Shown here piece after piece: positions 1-8,660 of a stretch of DNA of 40,013 bases. Under the pieces are notes generated by a model. That model did not search any database, was not told where the DNA came from, and saw only the letters and a program-made list of their open reading frames with translations. The stretch is from Thermoplasmata archaeon. GTDB taxonomy: Archaea; Thermoplasmatota; Thermoplasmata; Thermoplasmatales; Thermoplasmataceae. The translations under genes were made by a program, and so were the position numbers. How positions within the stretch are numbered: the first letter of the stretch is position 1; every line of letters begins with the position of its first letter. Where the stretch lies: contig JAJZXB010000013.1 in assembly GCA_021846395.1 (NCBI GenBank), forward strand, positions 1 to 40,013, read 5' to 3'.

Positions 1-105
1 TTATTGGTTGTGTTTATATTCCTATTGTAACTGTTATTTATATTGTTTATTATTGATCTGTTTATATTATTGGATAATATCGTTCCATTATTTTTTATAA
101 TGAAA

Positions 106-264
106 TTATGCATGTATGTTATATTTCTTATTTTTTGTATAATTATTGGATGCAGGCCTTTCATTAATATTCTTTAAATCGTTTTTATAAATATCCCCTG
201 AAAATGAAACCATTATAAACATTGCTATAATTATTATTGTTATTATGGCAAGGTATTTGTTCAT
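106..264 (-). CDS. Small single-pass membrane peptide, 52 aa, unknown function
   Basis: I do not recognise a family. The minus-strand frame opens with ATG at 264 and closes with TAA at 106-108. It reads MNKYLAIITI, an almost pure Ile/Met/Val/Ala stretch to about residue 20, then a polar Asn/Lys-rich tail. That is the shape of a signal anchor or small single-pass membrane protein facing outward. The DNA before the start is a long AT tract with several TATA-like stretches. It lies downstream of the permease gene on the same strand, about 135 bases away. Such short Ile-rich frames can also arise by chance in AT-rich DNA, so I hold this loosely. Confidence 0.35.
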   Translation of the reverse strand: MNKYLAIITIIIIAMFIMVSFSGDIYKNDLKNINERPASNNYTKNKKYNIHA

Positions 265-398
265 AATATAATAATATGTAGTAATATATATTATTTTTCA
301 TATATATGTATATATATTTACAATAAAATATATAGAATATTGAAATTTTTAATAATTTATAATATTATACAGGTGTAAAAGTTACTTTTTTCCATAAC

Positions 399-2231
399 CT
401 AAGTTATGTCAGAACTCTTATTGTTTACCGTTCCAAGCTGCAATAAAACCTCCCTCTCGGATATTGTTCCTGAGCATTTTCCAGAATTGTCAACTATGGA
501 AAGTATTGGCACATTGTTTTCCTTCATCAATTTTATGGCGTTTGTAATATTTTCATTTTCCTCTATATTCACAATTTTTTCTATCCTCATCTGATTTATT
601 TTGCCCTTTTCTATTGCAACCTGCGGAAGAAGCAGTATATCTATAAGATAAACCGTTCCTACAGATTTTAAATTGCTGTCAATTACCACGGCCGCAGGAT
701 GATTTTTTGAAAGCATTTTTTCCATTGCAGATTTTATTGTATCGTTTACATTTATTATTATATCATTGTCCGGTATCCTCCCGGCCATTACCGTTAAGCT
801 TGCAAGATTTTCCGCAACAATTTTTCCTTCTTTGCCTATATCTGGCATATAGGGAGTCTGTGTAACAATGCTTTTTACCTCAGATAATATAAATCCTATA
901 ACAATCCATGTGAGAAAAAGGGTCGTATATGAAGGGACTGTGGAATATGCTGAATAAAAAAGCACGATTGAACTTATGATTGCACTTACGCTTGCAAGCA
1001 TAAATTCCCTGTAGTCAGAAATGTAGTTTATAACTGTTTTTTCCATTCTTGATATAAGCCTTTTGCCTCTCCTGTATCCTATCCTTATCAGTGAAAAATT
1101 TGAGCTCAAGTGTATGAAAAGCCCCGCCAGAGATGATATTGTTCCAAGAAAAATAAAAGTTTCCTCGGCGGTTGTAAATTTGAAAAGGGCTGCAGGTATT
1201 ATTACCATCAGGGCACTTACACTTACAACTGAAACCACGGGATTGTCCTTGATTTTTTTTGCAAATATAGTCGGTATGGTTCTGTCAAAACCCATTTTGA
1301 AAAGTGTTCTCGAGGCAGCGGAACCAAATGACAGAAATGCAAGAATTGCATCGTTTATTGTTGCAATGACGGCAGCATAATATACATATATTCCTGCATG
1401 GCCCAGGTCTCCCCTTAAAATTTGAACAACAGGCAATTTATCGGCAAATGGTATTACAAAATTGGTGTTTATTACCAGATCTATTATTGCATATAGCATC
1501 AATGTAGCCAGAATCCCTCCTGACAGTATCACAGTGATTACACTTCTGCCAATAACCTTTTTTGGATTCTCAACTTCACCGGAAATTGGGGCTATTGATC
1601 CATAACCCGTTGGTATGCCCATTGCAAAAAGTACTCCAAGGAAAAAATTCCCAGTGGAAATGGGGTATATTGACGGGGATGGTACGTAAAGTTTCCCGCC
1701 GGCAAATGTAAATGACAGAATTATAACCAGAACCATCAGCGCAATTTCAAGGGAAACTGCATACATTGCATATCTTGAAGATAATTTTATGCCCATTATA
1801 AGAAATGTAACCGAGGGTATTGCAATCAAAAGAAAAGCATAAAATACAGGGATTCCAAGCACAAGAGTTATGATAAAAACTGCTCCTGCAAGATATGCAA
1901 GGCCATACAGGATTGAATAAAACATGTACATCCATCCCGTATCAAAACCTATGCTTGCCGACAGTGCCTGAAAGGCATATGTATAATATCCTCCTGTGGA
2001 TGAAAACCTTTTTGACAGCTGGGTTACAACCAGGCCATTTATCAGAACAAGCAGGGTGCCAATTACCATAACAATGGGAGCATCATAACCGGCAAGTGTT
2101 ATGGCAAACGCTCCATACGTAAGTATGCTCAATAATGGAGACATGCCACCAAAAGAAAGGAAAAAAACGTCCTTGAAAGTTAAATGCCTTTTAAATTCCT
2201 CTGAACTGGATGAATTATTCATCGGCTTCAT
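399..2231 (-). CDS. APC-superfamily amino acid permease with C-terminal CBS domain pair
   Basis: Probably imports amino acids or related amines by proton symport across the cell membrane. After a polar N-terminus, residues about 18-460 form around twelve hydrophobic segments with APC-type features, including FLSFGGMSPL near TM1 and a Gly-rich STGGYYTYAFQAL stretch. A cytoplasmic tail from about residue 485 carries two CBS repeats (INVNDTIKSAMEKML and VNIEENENITNAIKLMKE), each ending in a G-T strand (SVGTVYLIDILL, CSGTISEREVLL). CBS pairs usually bind adenine nucleotides, so transport may be gated by energy state; this is family knowledge, not seen here. The 610 aa length suits an APC carrier plus a CBS pair. 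Two ATGs lie close together (codons 1 and 4) and I keep the first. A TATA-like CTTTATTTA lies just upstream. Substrate unknown. Confidence 0.85.
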   Translation of the reverse strand: MKPMNNSSSSEEFKRHLTFKDVFFLSFGGMSPLLSILTYGAFAITLAGYDAPIVMVIGTLLVLINGLVVTQLSKRFSSTGGYYTYAFQALSASIGFDTGWMYMFYSILYGLAYLAGAVFIITLVLGIPVFYAFLLIAIPSVTFLIMGIKLSSRYAMYAVSLEIALMVLVIILSFTFAGGKLYVPSPSIYPISTGNFFLGVLFAMGIPTGYGSIAPISGEVENPKKVIGRSVITVILSGGILATLMLYAIIDLVINTNFVIPFADKLPVVQILRGDLGHAGIYVYYAAVIATINDAILAFLSFGSAASRTLFKMGFDRTIPTIFAKKIKDNPVVSVVSVSALMVIIPAALFKFTTAEETFIFLGTISSLAGLFIHLSSNFSLIRIGYRRGKRLISRMEKTVINYISDYREFMLASVSAIISSIVLFYSAYSTVPSYTTLFLTWIVIGFILSEVKSIVTQTPYMPDIGKEGKIVAENLASLTVMAGRIPDNDIIINVNDTIKSAMEKMLSKNHPAAVVIDSNLKSVGTVYLIDILLLPQVAIEKGKINQMRIEKIVNIEENENITNAIKLMKENNVPILSIVDNSGKCSGTISEREVLLQLGTVNNKSSDIT

Positions 2232-2275
2232 ATAATAAAGATGTAAATAAAGCTAATTGATAATGTTTAAATATT

Positions 2276-3487
2276 TTATTTCCTGTTTTTAAGATGCATT
2301 TGAATAACATCTGCAATGTCTTTAATATTCCCATTTCTTGAAAGGGAATAAAGGCATATTGGGCATGATGTCACAATATTTCCGGAAATATTCTTAAGTT
2401 GATTGTACCTTTCCGCGGAAATATTTTTTGAAATGTCCGGGAATAGCAGTTCGTCTGGGCCTCCACAGCAGTATGTTCTGCTTCCATTTCTCTCAGGATA
2501 GGAAACATTTCCCATGTTCTCAATAATTTCCCTTGCGTTGTTATATAGGTGTTCCCCCTGAAAATGGCAGGGATCATGGAAAGCAAAATATTCATTCGAT
2601 TTATACAACATATTTTTGTCAACCATATCCAGGTAATATATAACATTTAAATTGAAATCAGGAATGTATTTTGGATATTCGTATTTCAATAGATTGTATG
2701 TATGTGGATCAATGGTTATGATGTTTTGATATTTGCCCAGTATTTTATATATGCGCTTTATATATTCCCTGAACTCCACAATATACCCGTATTCATAAAG
2801 TAAACTCCCGGGATAGGGTTCCTCTTCCTCAAGAAGGTCGAATGAAACATCCGAACTTTTTAAAGCATATACTATATTTTTTAATGTTTTATTTGCCCTT
2901 TTCACCCCTGAAGGATCCGGCTTCAATAATTTTGTAATTCCTGGCATTGCTTCCGCAAGTGAAATTATAGCATAAAACAATCTTTTACCCATCTTTTTCC
3001 TGAGCCTTTCCAGATTTTCTGTGTAGGGCATTAACTGGTACATCAGGCCAGTATAAAGCAGTGTATCACATTTTTCTGCTTTCACATTATCATACCATGA
3101 ATAGGATTCATCCCTAAATATCAATGGCTTACTGTATTTCATTATATTCCTGACTATGGCCTTTGCCTCAGGTTTTTCATATTTTTTTACTGAAGATATG
3201 ATGGTTTTTGACAAATCGCTTATTCTTCCAGAATCAACTCCTGTTGGGCATACCTGCAAACATACATGGCATTCCAGGCAGGAATAAAATGTATCGGAAA
3301 CATTTATTCCAATATTTCCTGATTTTAATTCCTTAAAAAGGCTATAACCGATCTGTGCCCTTCCCCTTGAGGTTTTTGTCATATCATAGCCTGAAGTTTT
3401 ATAGGTTGGGCATACGGAATCACAGAACCCACAGCTGATGCATTTTGATGATTCCCTTTCAAGCTCATTTAACAGGTCATCAATCAT
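2276..3487 (-). CDS. Iron-sulfur subunit of a D-2-hydroxyacid dehydrogenase (GlcF/GlpC-like, CCG domains)
   Basis: Electron-accepting partner of the FAD protein encoded just upstream. The N-terminus has two 4Fe-4S motifs: CISCGFCDSVCP (Cys 16, 19, 22, 26) and CLECHVCLQVCP (Cys 70, 73, 76, 80). The C-terminal half holds the CCG-type region with HDPCH, CCGGPDE and CPICL motifs, as in heterodisulfide reductase B and glycolate oxidase GlcF subunits. I choose ATG at 3487: GGGTGG lies 5 bases before it, and it sits across the stop of the FAD gene (TGA 3480-3482). The longer frame back to 3505 would need a TTG start. Electrons probably pass from FADH2 to the quinone pool. Which hydroxyacid is used (glycolate, D-lactate, other) cannot be told from sequence. 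Confidence 0.85.
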   Translation of the reverse strand: MIDDLLNELERESSKCISCGFCDSVCPTYKTSGYDMTKTSRGRAQIGYSLFKELKSGNIGINVSDTFYSCLECHVCLQVCPTGVDSGRISDLSKTIISSVKKYEKPEAKAIVRNIMKYSKPLIFRDESYSWYDNVKAEKCDTLLYTGLMYQLMPYTENLERLRKKMGKRLFYAIISLAEAMPGITKLLKPDPSGVKRANKTLKNIVYALKSSDVSFDLLEEEEPYPGSLLYEYGYIVEFREYIKRIYKILGKYQNIITIDPHTYNLLKYEYPKYIPDFNLNVIYYLDMVDKNMLYKSNEYFAFHDPCHFQGEHLYNNAREIIENMGNVSYPERNGSRTYCCGGPDELLFPDISKNISAERYNQLKNISGNIVTSCPICLYSLSRNGNIKDIADVIQMHLKNRK

Positions 3488-4868
3488 AATTGCCACCCAG
3501 TGCAAAATTATCCGGATTCAATATATTTTCAGGGTCAAACAATTTTTTTACTGACTTCATAAATTCAAGGGTTTTTATCTGATTTTTGTATTTTAATTGA
3601 CCAACAAATTCTTCCTCCTTGATTTTTCCTATGCCATGTTCCCCTGATATTGATCCTCCAAGCCTCACAGCAAGATCGTTTATCTCCCTGACTGATTTTT
3701 TTGCATTCTCCCATTCTGAAGCGTTATTGGGATTGCCGCCAACCTGGGGGTGCAAGTTGCCATCCCCAGCATGGCCACATGTGGCTATATAAACATTATT
3801 CTTCATTCTTATCTGATTTATCCCTTCTATTGCATCCCTTAATTTTGAAAGTGGAACGACAATATCACCGTCTATAAATCCACTGTATAGAATGCCTGGT
3901 GCAGCAAAGGCTATCCTCCTTATTTCAAATATATTATTGTATTCCTCCTCATTTTGTGGTATATAAATTTTGAAGGCATTGTTTTCCTCAAGCACCTTTA
4001 GAATTTTGTTTAAATAATTTTCCCCGTAATCTGTATCAACAAGGACCATGCCTCCATGAGCTTCCGGATAATTCCATTTTTTTATTTCATTCGCAGCCTT
4101 AATTCCATAATAATCGGCATATTCCAGTATTAAGGGATTAAGGCCATTTTTCCTTATGCTAAAAATTGCATTTGCAGACTCCTCTATTGTATTGAAAAAA
4201 CCTGCAATTCTTGTTATTTTTTCAGGAAAAGGCATAATTTTTAAATATGCTTTTTTTACTATGCAAAGAGTGCCTTCACTGCCACATATAAGGTCAACAA
4301 AATTGAAACCTCCCCGGTTTTTATATATGGACTCTCCAAATGATGTTTCATCCCCGCTGGGCAACACAACATCTATTTTCAATACCCAGTCCTTTACCAC
4401 ACCATATCTCGCACAGCGCATCCCGCCGGAATTTTCATTTATGGCTCCGCCCACAGTTGAGATTGAAACGCTTGATGGATCTGGAGGGAAGAAAAATCCG
4501 TATTTTTTCAGCTCACGGTTAACCTCCTCAAGGGTTGCCCCTGCATTGGCTTCCACATAGCCATCATCTATATTTACCTTGATTTCATTTAATGGCCTCA
4601 TATCAAGGACAATTCCCTTTCTTGCTGGAACCACTGCACCAGTCGGGCTTGACCCCCCGCCCCTCGCAATTACAGGAATTCTATATTTATGGGCAATTTT
4701 CATGACTTTTGATATGCTTTTTTCATGGAATATTTTAATTACAGTTTCTGGCATTTCTTCCATTCCATCTATGCTGCCCCTTTTATATGGAAAAAGATTC
4801 TTTTCATCATATAAGACATTGCCATCACCTGCAGCATCAATAAATTCTGATAGTATCCGTTTATCCAT
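3480..4868 (-). CDS. FAD-linked D-2-hydroxyacid dehydrogenase (GlcD/D-lactate dehydrogenase family)
   Basis: Oxidises a D-2-hydroxyacid to the 2-oxoacid with FAD. The PCMH-type FAD-binding half includes PVIARGGGSSPTGAVVP (about 69-85) and DPSSVSISTVGGAINENSGG (about 135-154). The C-terminal half has the family signatures CGHAGDGNLHP, whose His residues normally bind the catalytic metal, and SGEHGIGK near residue 415. At 462 aa it is full length for the family. It is the first gene of a two-gene operon overlapping the Fe-S subunit by 8 bases. An AT-rich TATA-like stretch 20-30 bases before the ATG suggests a leaderless transcript. The promoter region is shared with the divergent phosphoesterase gene at 5029. 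Confidence 0.88.
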   Translation of the reverse strand: MDKRILSEFIDAAGDGNVLYDEKNLFPYKRGSIDGMEEMPETVIKIFHEKSISKVMKIAHKYRIPVIARGGGSSPTGAVVPARKGIVLDMRPLNEIKVNIDDGYVEANAGATLEEVNRELKKYGFFFPPDPSSVSISTVGGAINENSGGMRCARYGVVKDWVLKIDVVLPSGDETSFGESIYKNRGGFNFVDLICGSEGTLCIVKKAYLKIMPFPEKITRIAGFFNTIEESANAIFSIRKNGLNPLILEYADYYGIKAANEIKKWNYPEAHGGMVLVDTDYGENYLNKILKVLEENNAFKIYIPQNEEEYNNIFEIRRIAFAAPGILYSGFIDGDIVVPLSKLRDAIEGINQIRMKNNVYIATCGHAGDGNLHPQVGGNPNNASEWENAKKSVREINDLAVRLGGSISGEHGIGKIKEEEFVGQLKYKNQIKTLEFMKSVKKLFDPENILNPDNFALGGNYD

Positions 4869-5028
4869 AGTACAATATAAACATATATATTATATAATAA
4901 TTATTTCTCAGTTCATTGTTAAAAATTGTTTAGACCATGCCGAAAAATTCAAATATAAATGTGGTTCACTTTACACTATAAGATGCATAAACATGAAAAT
5001 ATTGTGCATTGGTAAATATTAATATTGA

Positions 5029-5775
5029 ATGTTAAATAAAGGTTTATTGAAAGAAATACAGATACTGCAAGATGTTTTTATTTCGGATCTATACTGTGTA
5101 TATTTAAGGGATATATCAGCTGTTGTTATTTCGGATCTTCATCTCGGGTTTGAGGATGAAATGAATTTGCACGGGTTATTCTTGCCAAAATTGCAGAGGG
5201 ACCATGTTGAAAAAATGGTTGATAACATCATGGACAGGTATTCACCGGAAAAACTGATCATAAATGGGGATTTCAAGCAGGAATTTTCCAGAAATTTGCC
5301 CCAGGAATGGGAGGATGTGAACCATTTTATAGATAGGTACAAAAAGGATGCCAGCATGATATTTATAAGGGGAAATCATGATAACTATTTGATGACAATA
5401 CTCAAGCATAGCAATATTGAAATAAAAGATCGGCTTGAAACCGAGAGATACTATATTTATCATGGAGACAGGGATATGTCCCTAAAAAAATTGACCATTC
5501 TGGGGCATGAGCACCCATCCATAGTTCTGAGGGATGAAATTGGGGGCATTTTCAAGATTCCTGCATTTGTATTCAACAATGATGCTAAGGTGCTGATAAC
5601 TCCTGCAATGAGCTTCTTTTCCTCCGGAACAGATGTCTCTGAATCCCTTTTGAGCAACGAACATTTCACCCCTGTGCTGAAGCATGTTTCAAAAAATTTC
5701 AGGGCATATGGAATAACAGAGGAGTTTGGCCTGCTTGATTTTGGCAATATAGGAGACCTGTCACAGAAAATTTAA
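5029..5775 (+). CDS. Calcineurin-like metallophosphoesterase (ICC/PdeM-like)
   Basis: Predicted two-metal phosphoesterase of the cytosol. All five metal-binding blocks are in order: SDLHLG (Asp36, His38), INGDFKQ (Asp81), RGNHDN (Asn116, His117), YHGDRD (His145) and GHEHPS (His160, His162). The 248 aa length and the late GHEH block fit the archaeal ICC-like phosphoesterases related to bacterial PdeM, some of which sit beside DNA repair helicases or ligases. No such neighbour is present here, so the substrate is open. The gene stands alone, divergent from the hydroxyacid dehydrogenase operon, and converges on the citrate synthase gene with a 38-base gap. Confidence 0.82.
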   Translation: MLNKGLLKEIQILQDVFISDLYCVYLRDISAVVISDLHLGFEDEMNLHGLFLPKLQRDHVEKMVDNIMDRYSPEKLIINGDFKQEFSRNLPQEWEDVNHFIDRYKKDASMIFIRGNHDNYLMTILKHSNIEIKDRLETERYYIYHGDRDMSLKKLTILGHEHPSIVLRDEIGGIFKIPAFVFNNDAKVLITPAMSFFSSGTDVSESLLSNEHFTPVLKHVSKNFRAYGITEEFGLLDFGNIGDLSQKI

Positions 5776-5813
5776 ATTAAATAATACAGGAAAAAATAAT
5801 ATTGAAAAATATG

Positions 5814-6938
5814 TCAGTGAATCTGGGTGTATTTTCTTTCTCCTGGCCCTTTGTAAATTGCTCTTGGCCTTATGAGCCTCTCCTGTGTTTCAACGTATTC
5901 AATAATATGTGACAATATTCCTGATATTCTTGATAAGCCAAAAAGTGTTGTAAACATATAAAGTGGAAATCCTATTTCATTGAAAACAAGGCCAGAATAA
6001 AAATCCGTATTTGTATATATGCCCTTTGATCCAAAAGCTTTCACTCCAAGCTCCTCAAGCTTTTTTGCAATTTCCAGCATTTTTTTCTGGTTTTCTGTTT
6101 CCACTAGCTTATCTGCATATTTTTTGAATGATTTTAACCTGGGGTCGTAGGTTCTGTAAACCCTGTGGCCAAACCCGACAAGCCTTTTTTTGTCCTGAAG
6201 AATGTTCTTATTGAACCATGATTCCACATTGTCCGGATTTCCTATTTCCTCAAACTGTTTATACGCGGATTCGGCTGCACCGCCGTGCAATGGTCCCCTC
6301 AGGGCAGCTATGGCAGAAGTTAGCGATGAATACATATCAGATAATGATGATGCCGTAACGATTGCCGCAGTTGTTGATGCGGGGATTTCATGATCCATAT
6401 AAAGTATAAGGGCAGAATCCATGGCCCTTGCCCTTTCCTCACCCACCATGCCAAAGCATGCCTTTAAAAATGTCGTTGCATAGTTTTTATCAAACACAGG
6501 ATCCTTTATGGGCAGTTTGCTTTTTATTCTGTAGATATTTGAAACAATTGATAGTGTGTTTCCCAGTATTTTTGGTATCAATTTTAGGTCGTTCTTTTCA
6601 TTCCATTGGTAGTTTACGTATGTTTCAGATAAGGCGGATAATGCAGTCTGCATAATGCCCAGTGCATCAGCATTTTCAGGGGCATTTTTTATTATATCAT
6701 GTATATACTGTGGCAATGCAAGATTTTCTGAAATTTTATTTTTAAAATCATTGAGCTCATCCAGTGAGGGTATATTTCCAAAGAGCATCAAGTATGATAC
6801 CTCTTCAAAGCTTGATTTTTCAGCAAGTTCATTAACATCATATCCTCGATATCTCATTATTCCCTTGTTTCCATCTATAAATGTTAAATTTGTATATTTT
6901 ATATAAACGTTTTCAAGACCTGGGCTTATTTCTTCCAT
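5814..6938 (-). CDS. Citrate synthase / 2-methylcitrate synthase
   Basis: Condenses acetyl-CoA, and possibly propionyl-CoA, with oxaloacetate. The catalytic triad is visible: His218 in GPLHGGAAESAY, His258 in GFGHRVYRTYDPR and Asp312 in NTDFYSGLVF. The 374 aa length matches the short archaeal/Gram-positive type II enzymes. The start is supported by a TATA-like TTTTTATATATAG about 27 bases upstream, typical of a leaderless message. About 0.9 kb upstream on the same strand lie prpB and prpD homologues, so this enzyme may serve as the methylcitrate synthase (PrpC role) as well as or instead of the TCA enzyme. Archaeal enzymes of this group are often dual-specific; sequence alone does not decide. 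Confidence 0.9.
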   Translation of the reverse strand: MEEISPGLENVYIKYTNLTFIDGNKGIMRYRGYDVNELAEKSSFEEVSYLMLFGNIPSLDELNDFKNKISENLALPQYIHDIIKNAPENADALGIMQTALSALSETYVNYQWNEKNDLKLIPKILGNTLSIVSNIYRIKSKLPIKDPVFDKNYATTFLKACFGMVGEERARAMDSALILYMDHEIPASTTAAIVTASSLSDMYSSLTSAIAALRGPLHGGAAESAYKQFEEIGNPDNVESWFNKNILQDKKRLVGFGHRVYRTYDPRLKSFKKYADKLVETENQKKMLEIAKKLEELGVKAFGSKGIYTNTDFYSGLVFNEIGFPLYMFTTLFGLSRISGILSHIIEYVETQERLIRPRAIYKGPGERKYTQIH

Positions 6939-7070
6939 ATGGATTTATGCAGAATCTATATATAAAAATTTGGAAGTTCACCATGCCGGCATCTATAAGA
7001 AATAACATATATTCCGCTGATTTATTCTAAATAAAAACGAGTGAAACGATACTTTGCCTATTTGGGCACT

Positions 7071-7492
7071 TTATTCCTTCAAAAGATTGCGGGAATCCTG
7101 GCCTATCCATTTTAACCTGTCTGAACGGTATAAGCCCTTTATCCAAAAAGACTTCAAATGCCCATCCAGGGTATAATGTAAACGGTTATTGTTTATTGCT
7201 ATCGACGCTACAATGGCATCAATTCCTGAAATGGATTTTCCCTTTAGCCCAGCACTTAATTCTAAAATTGGTGATAGTTCCCTGTCCTTCTTGCTGTATC
7301 CCGGTGTGGGTAGTTACAAAACCAAACGAGAATATTTTGGGTATTTTTATATGCCGTAAAGCACCTCGTGCATGTTCACCGAACTCGTGCAGTATTCTTC
7401 TCAGCTTTCAACAATTTAAAAATGAGGGCCTGCCCCTTATTTGAGTTCTTATCCAGCACTTCGATGACCACATCTGTATCCAGAAGAATCAA
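7071..7492 (-). pseudogene. Frameshifted VapC (PIN-domain) toxin remnant
   Basis: The gene begins with TTG at 7492, overlapping the antitoxin stop (TTGA), with GGAG just upstream. The first segment reads ILLDTDVVIEVLDKNSNKGQ, a PIN N-terminus with its first acidic residue, and stops after about 38 codons. A second frame continues as SSVNMHEVLYG and stops. A third continues with the PIN C-terminal half: LELSAGLKGKSISGIDAIVA, followed by INNNRLHYTLDGHLKSF. At least two frameshifts therefore break what would be a VapC ribonuclease of about 130-140 aa. The conserved acidic residues can still be traced across the frames, so decay looks recent. It cannot make a full toxin unless there is recoding or a sequencing error. 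Confidence 0.75.
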
Positions 7493-7701
7493 TTTCTCCT
7501 CTCCCACCGTTTTTTTTCTATCTCCGCGAGAAGTTTCTCCTTATCTTCAAATTCAATACTTCCCCTAAGAGATAATAACAGATCTTTCTTGTTTTGGGAT
7601 TTCATAAGTCGATCCAGAAGTTCACTGAAACTTTCATCATTTTTCTTGAACCCTATTAATTCATCGTATATCGATTTTATAATAGTAATTGTTTTTGACA
7701 C
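7489..7701 (-). CDS. VapB-type antitoxin (UPF0330-like), orphaned
   Basis: A 70 aa protein starting with GTG. The pattern is that of archaeal VapB antitoxins: an N-terminal strand SKTITIIKSIYDEL, then KKNDESFSELLDRLMKS, then a basic/acidic helical tail ending EIEKKRWERRN. Such proteins bind the operator DNA and block a PIN-domain RNase. The partner toxin gene follows at once (4-base overlap) but is broken by frameshifts, so this antitoxin now appears to have no local target. It may be a relic or may still act on a related toxin elsewhere in the genome. Confidence 0.72.
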   Translation of the reverse strand: MSKTITIIKSIYDELIGFKKNDESFSELLDRLMKSQNKKDLLLSLRGSIEFEDKEKLLAEIEKKRWERRN

Positions 7702-7811
7702 GGCTTATATCTATGTTTAAACATTATTTAATTTTTAACCATTCATCAATTACGGCAATCTGTTGTTAGATCACTTTTAGATATTATCCCACGGAATGCT
7801 GGATGGAAAAT

Positions 7812-8660
7812 TTATTTTTTTATTTTTTCATTGGCCATGTTTTTATCAAAGTCCTGGTAAAACTGGTAGTTTATAACTTCATACTGTTCCTTTCTTGTCA
7901 TCATATCATTTATGATATTTTCCTGTGTACCATCCTGCTTTAATGCTATCAGGGCATCGTTCATGGCCTTTGCTGCTATTCTGAATAGCGTTACTGGAAA
8001 AATGACAAATTTATAGCCCATTTCCTCAAATGTTCTTGCTTTAATAAAGGGTGTTTTTCCAAATTCTGTCATATTTGCAAGCAATGGTGAATCAACCTTC
8101 TCTGAAACATATCGGAACTCATCCTCCGTCGATAGGGCTTCTGGAAATATTATATCTGCACCTTCATCTATGAATAATTTCGCCCTTTCTACAGCCTCAT
8201 CAATGCCCTTGACTGCTCTGGCATCTGTCCTTGCTATTATAAGCGAATTTTTTCTTGCTGAATATGCTGATCTTATTCTCTCAACCATATTCTCTCTGCT
8301 TACCACTTCCTTGCCATCCAGATGGCCACATCTTTTTGGTGAGACCTGGTCCTCAATCTGTATGGCGGATGCCCCAGCTTCCTCAAGCAATTTTACCGTC
8401 CTGTAAACATTCAGTGTTTCTCCAAAACCTGTATCGGCATCAACAATTATGGGTATATCTGTTATTTCATGAATTGATCTTACCATATCTGCGAGTTCAG
8501 TTAATGTTATTACACCCAGGTCCGGCAAACCATAGGATGCTGTTAATCCACCTCCTGATAAATAAACGGCATTGAACCCGTTTCTTTTTGCCAGCAAGGC
8601 AGAAAATGGATTGTATACTCCAGGAACCACTGTGAATTTATTATTTAAAAGATTAGACAA
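7812..8660 (-). CDS. prpB: Methylisocitrate lyase (isocitrate lyase/PEP mutase superfamily)
   Basis: Splits 2-methylisocitrate to pyruvate and succinate in the methylcitrate cycle. The metal-binding DADTGFG (74-80), the ED pair (103-104) and the catalytic KRCGH loop with Cys111 are all present, and the 282 aa length fits PrpB rather than the longer isocitrate lyases. The start is TTG at 8660, supported by a strong ribosome site (AAGGAGGT) 8 bases upstream; an ATG start would lose conserved sequence. It overlaps the end of prpD by 8 bases, so the two are translationally coupled. A related carboxyphosphonoenolpyruvate mutase activity is possible, but pairing with prpD makes the lyase much more likely. 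Confidence 0.86.
   Translation of the reverse strand: MSNLLNNKFTVVPGVYNPFSALLAKRNGFNAVYLSGGGLTASYGLPDLGVITLTELADMVRSIHEITDIPIIVDADTGFGETLNVYRTVKLLEEAGASAIQIEDQVSPKRCGHLDGKEVVSRENMVERIRSAYSARKNSLIIARTDARAVKGIDEAVERAKLFIDEGADIIFPEALSTEDEFRYVSEKVDSPLLANMTEFGKTPFIKARTFEEMGYKFVIFPVTLFRIAAKAMNDALIALKQDGTQENIINDMMTRKEQYEVINYQFYQDFDKNMANEKIKK

Noticed and set aside
4579-5022. 147 aa plus-strand frame over the start of the FAD dehydrogenase gene
   Set aside because: It is antisense to the conserved FAD-binding domain and runs through the shared promoter region.
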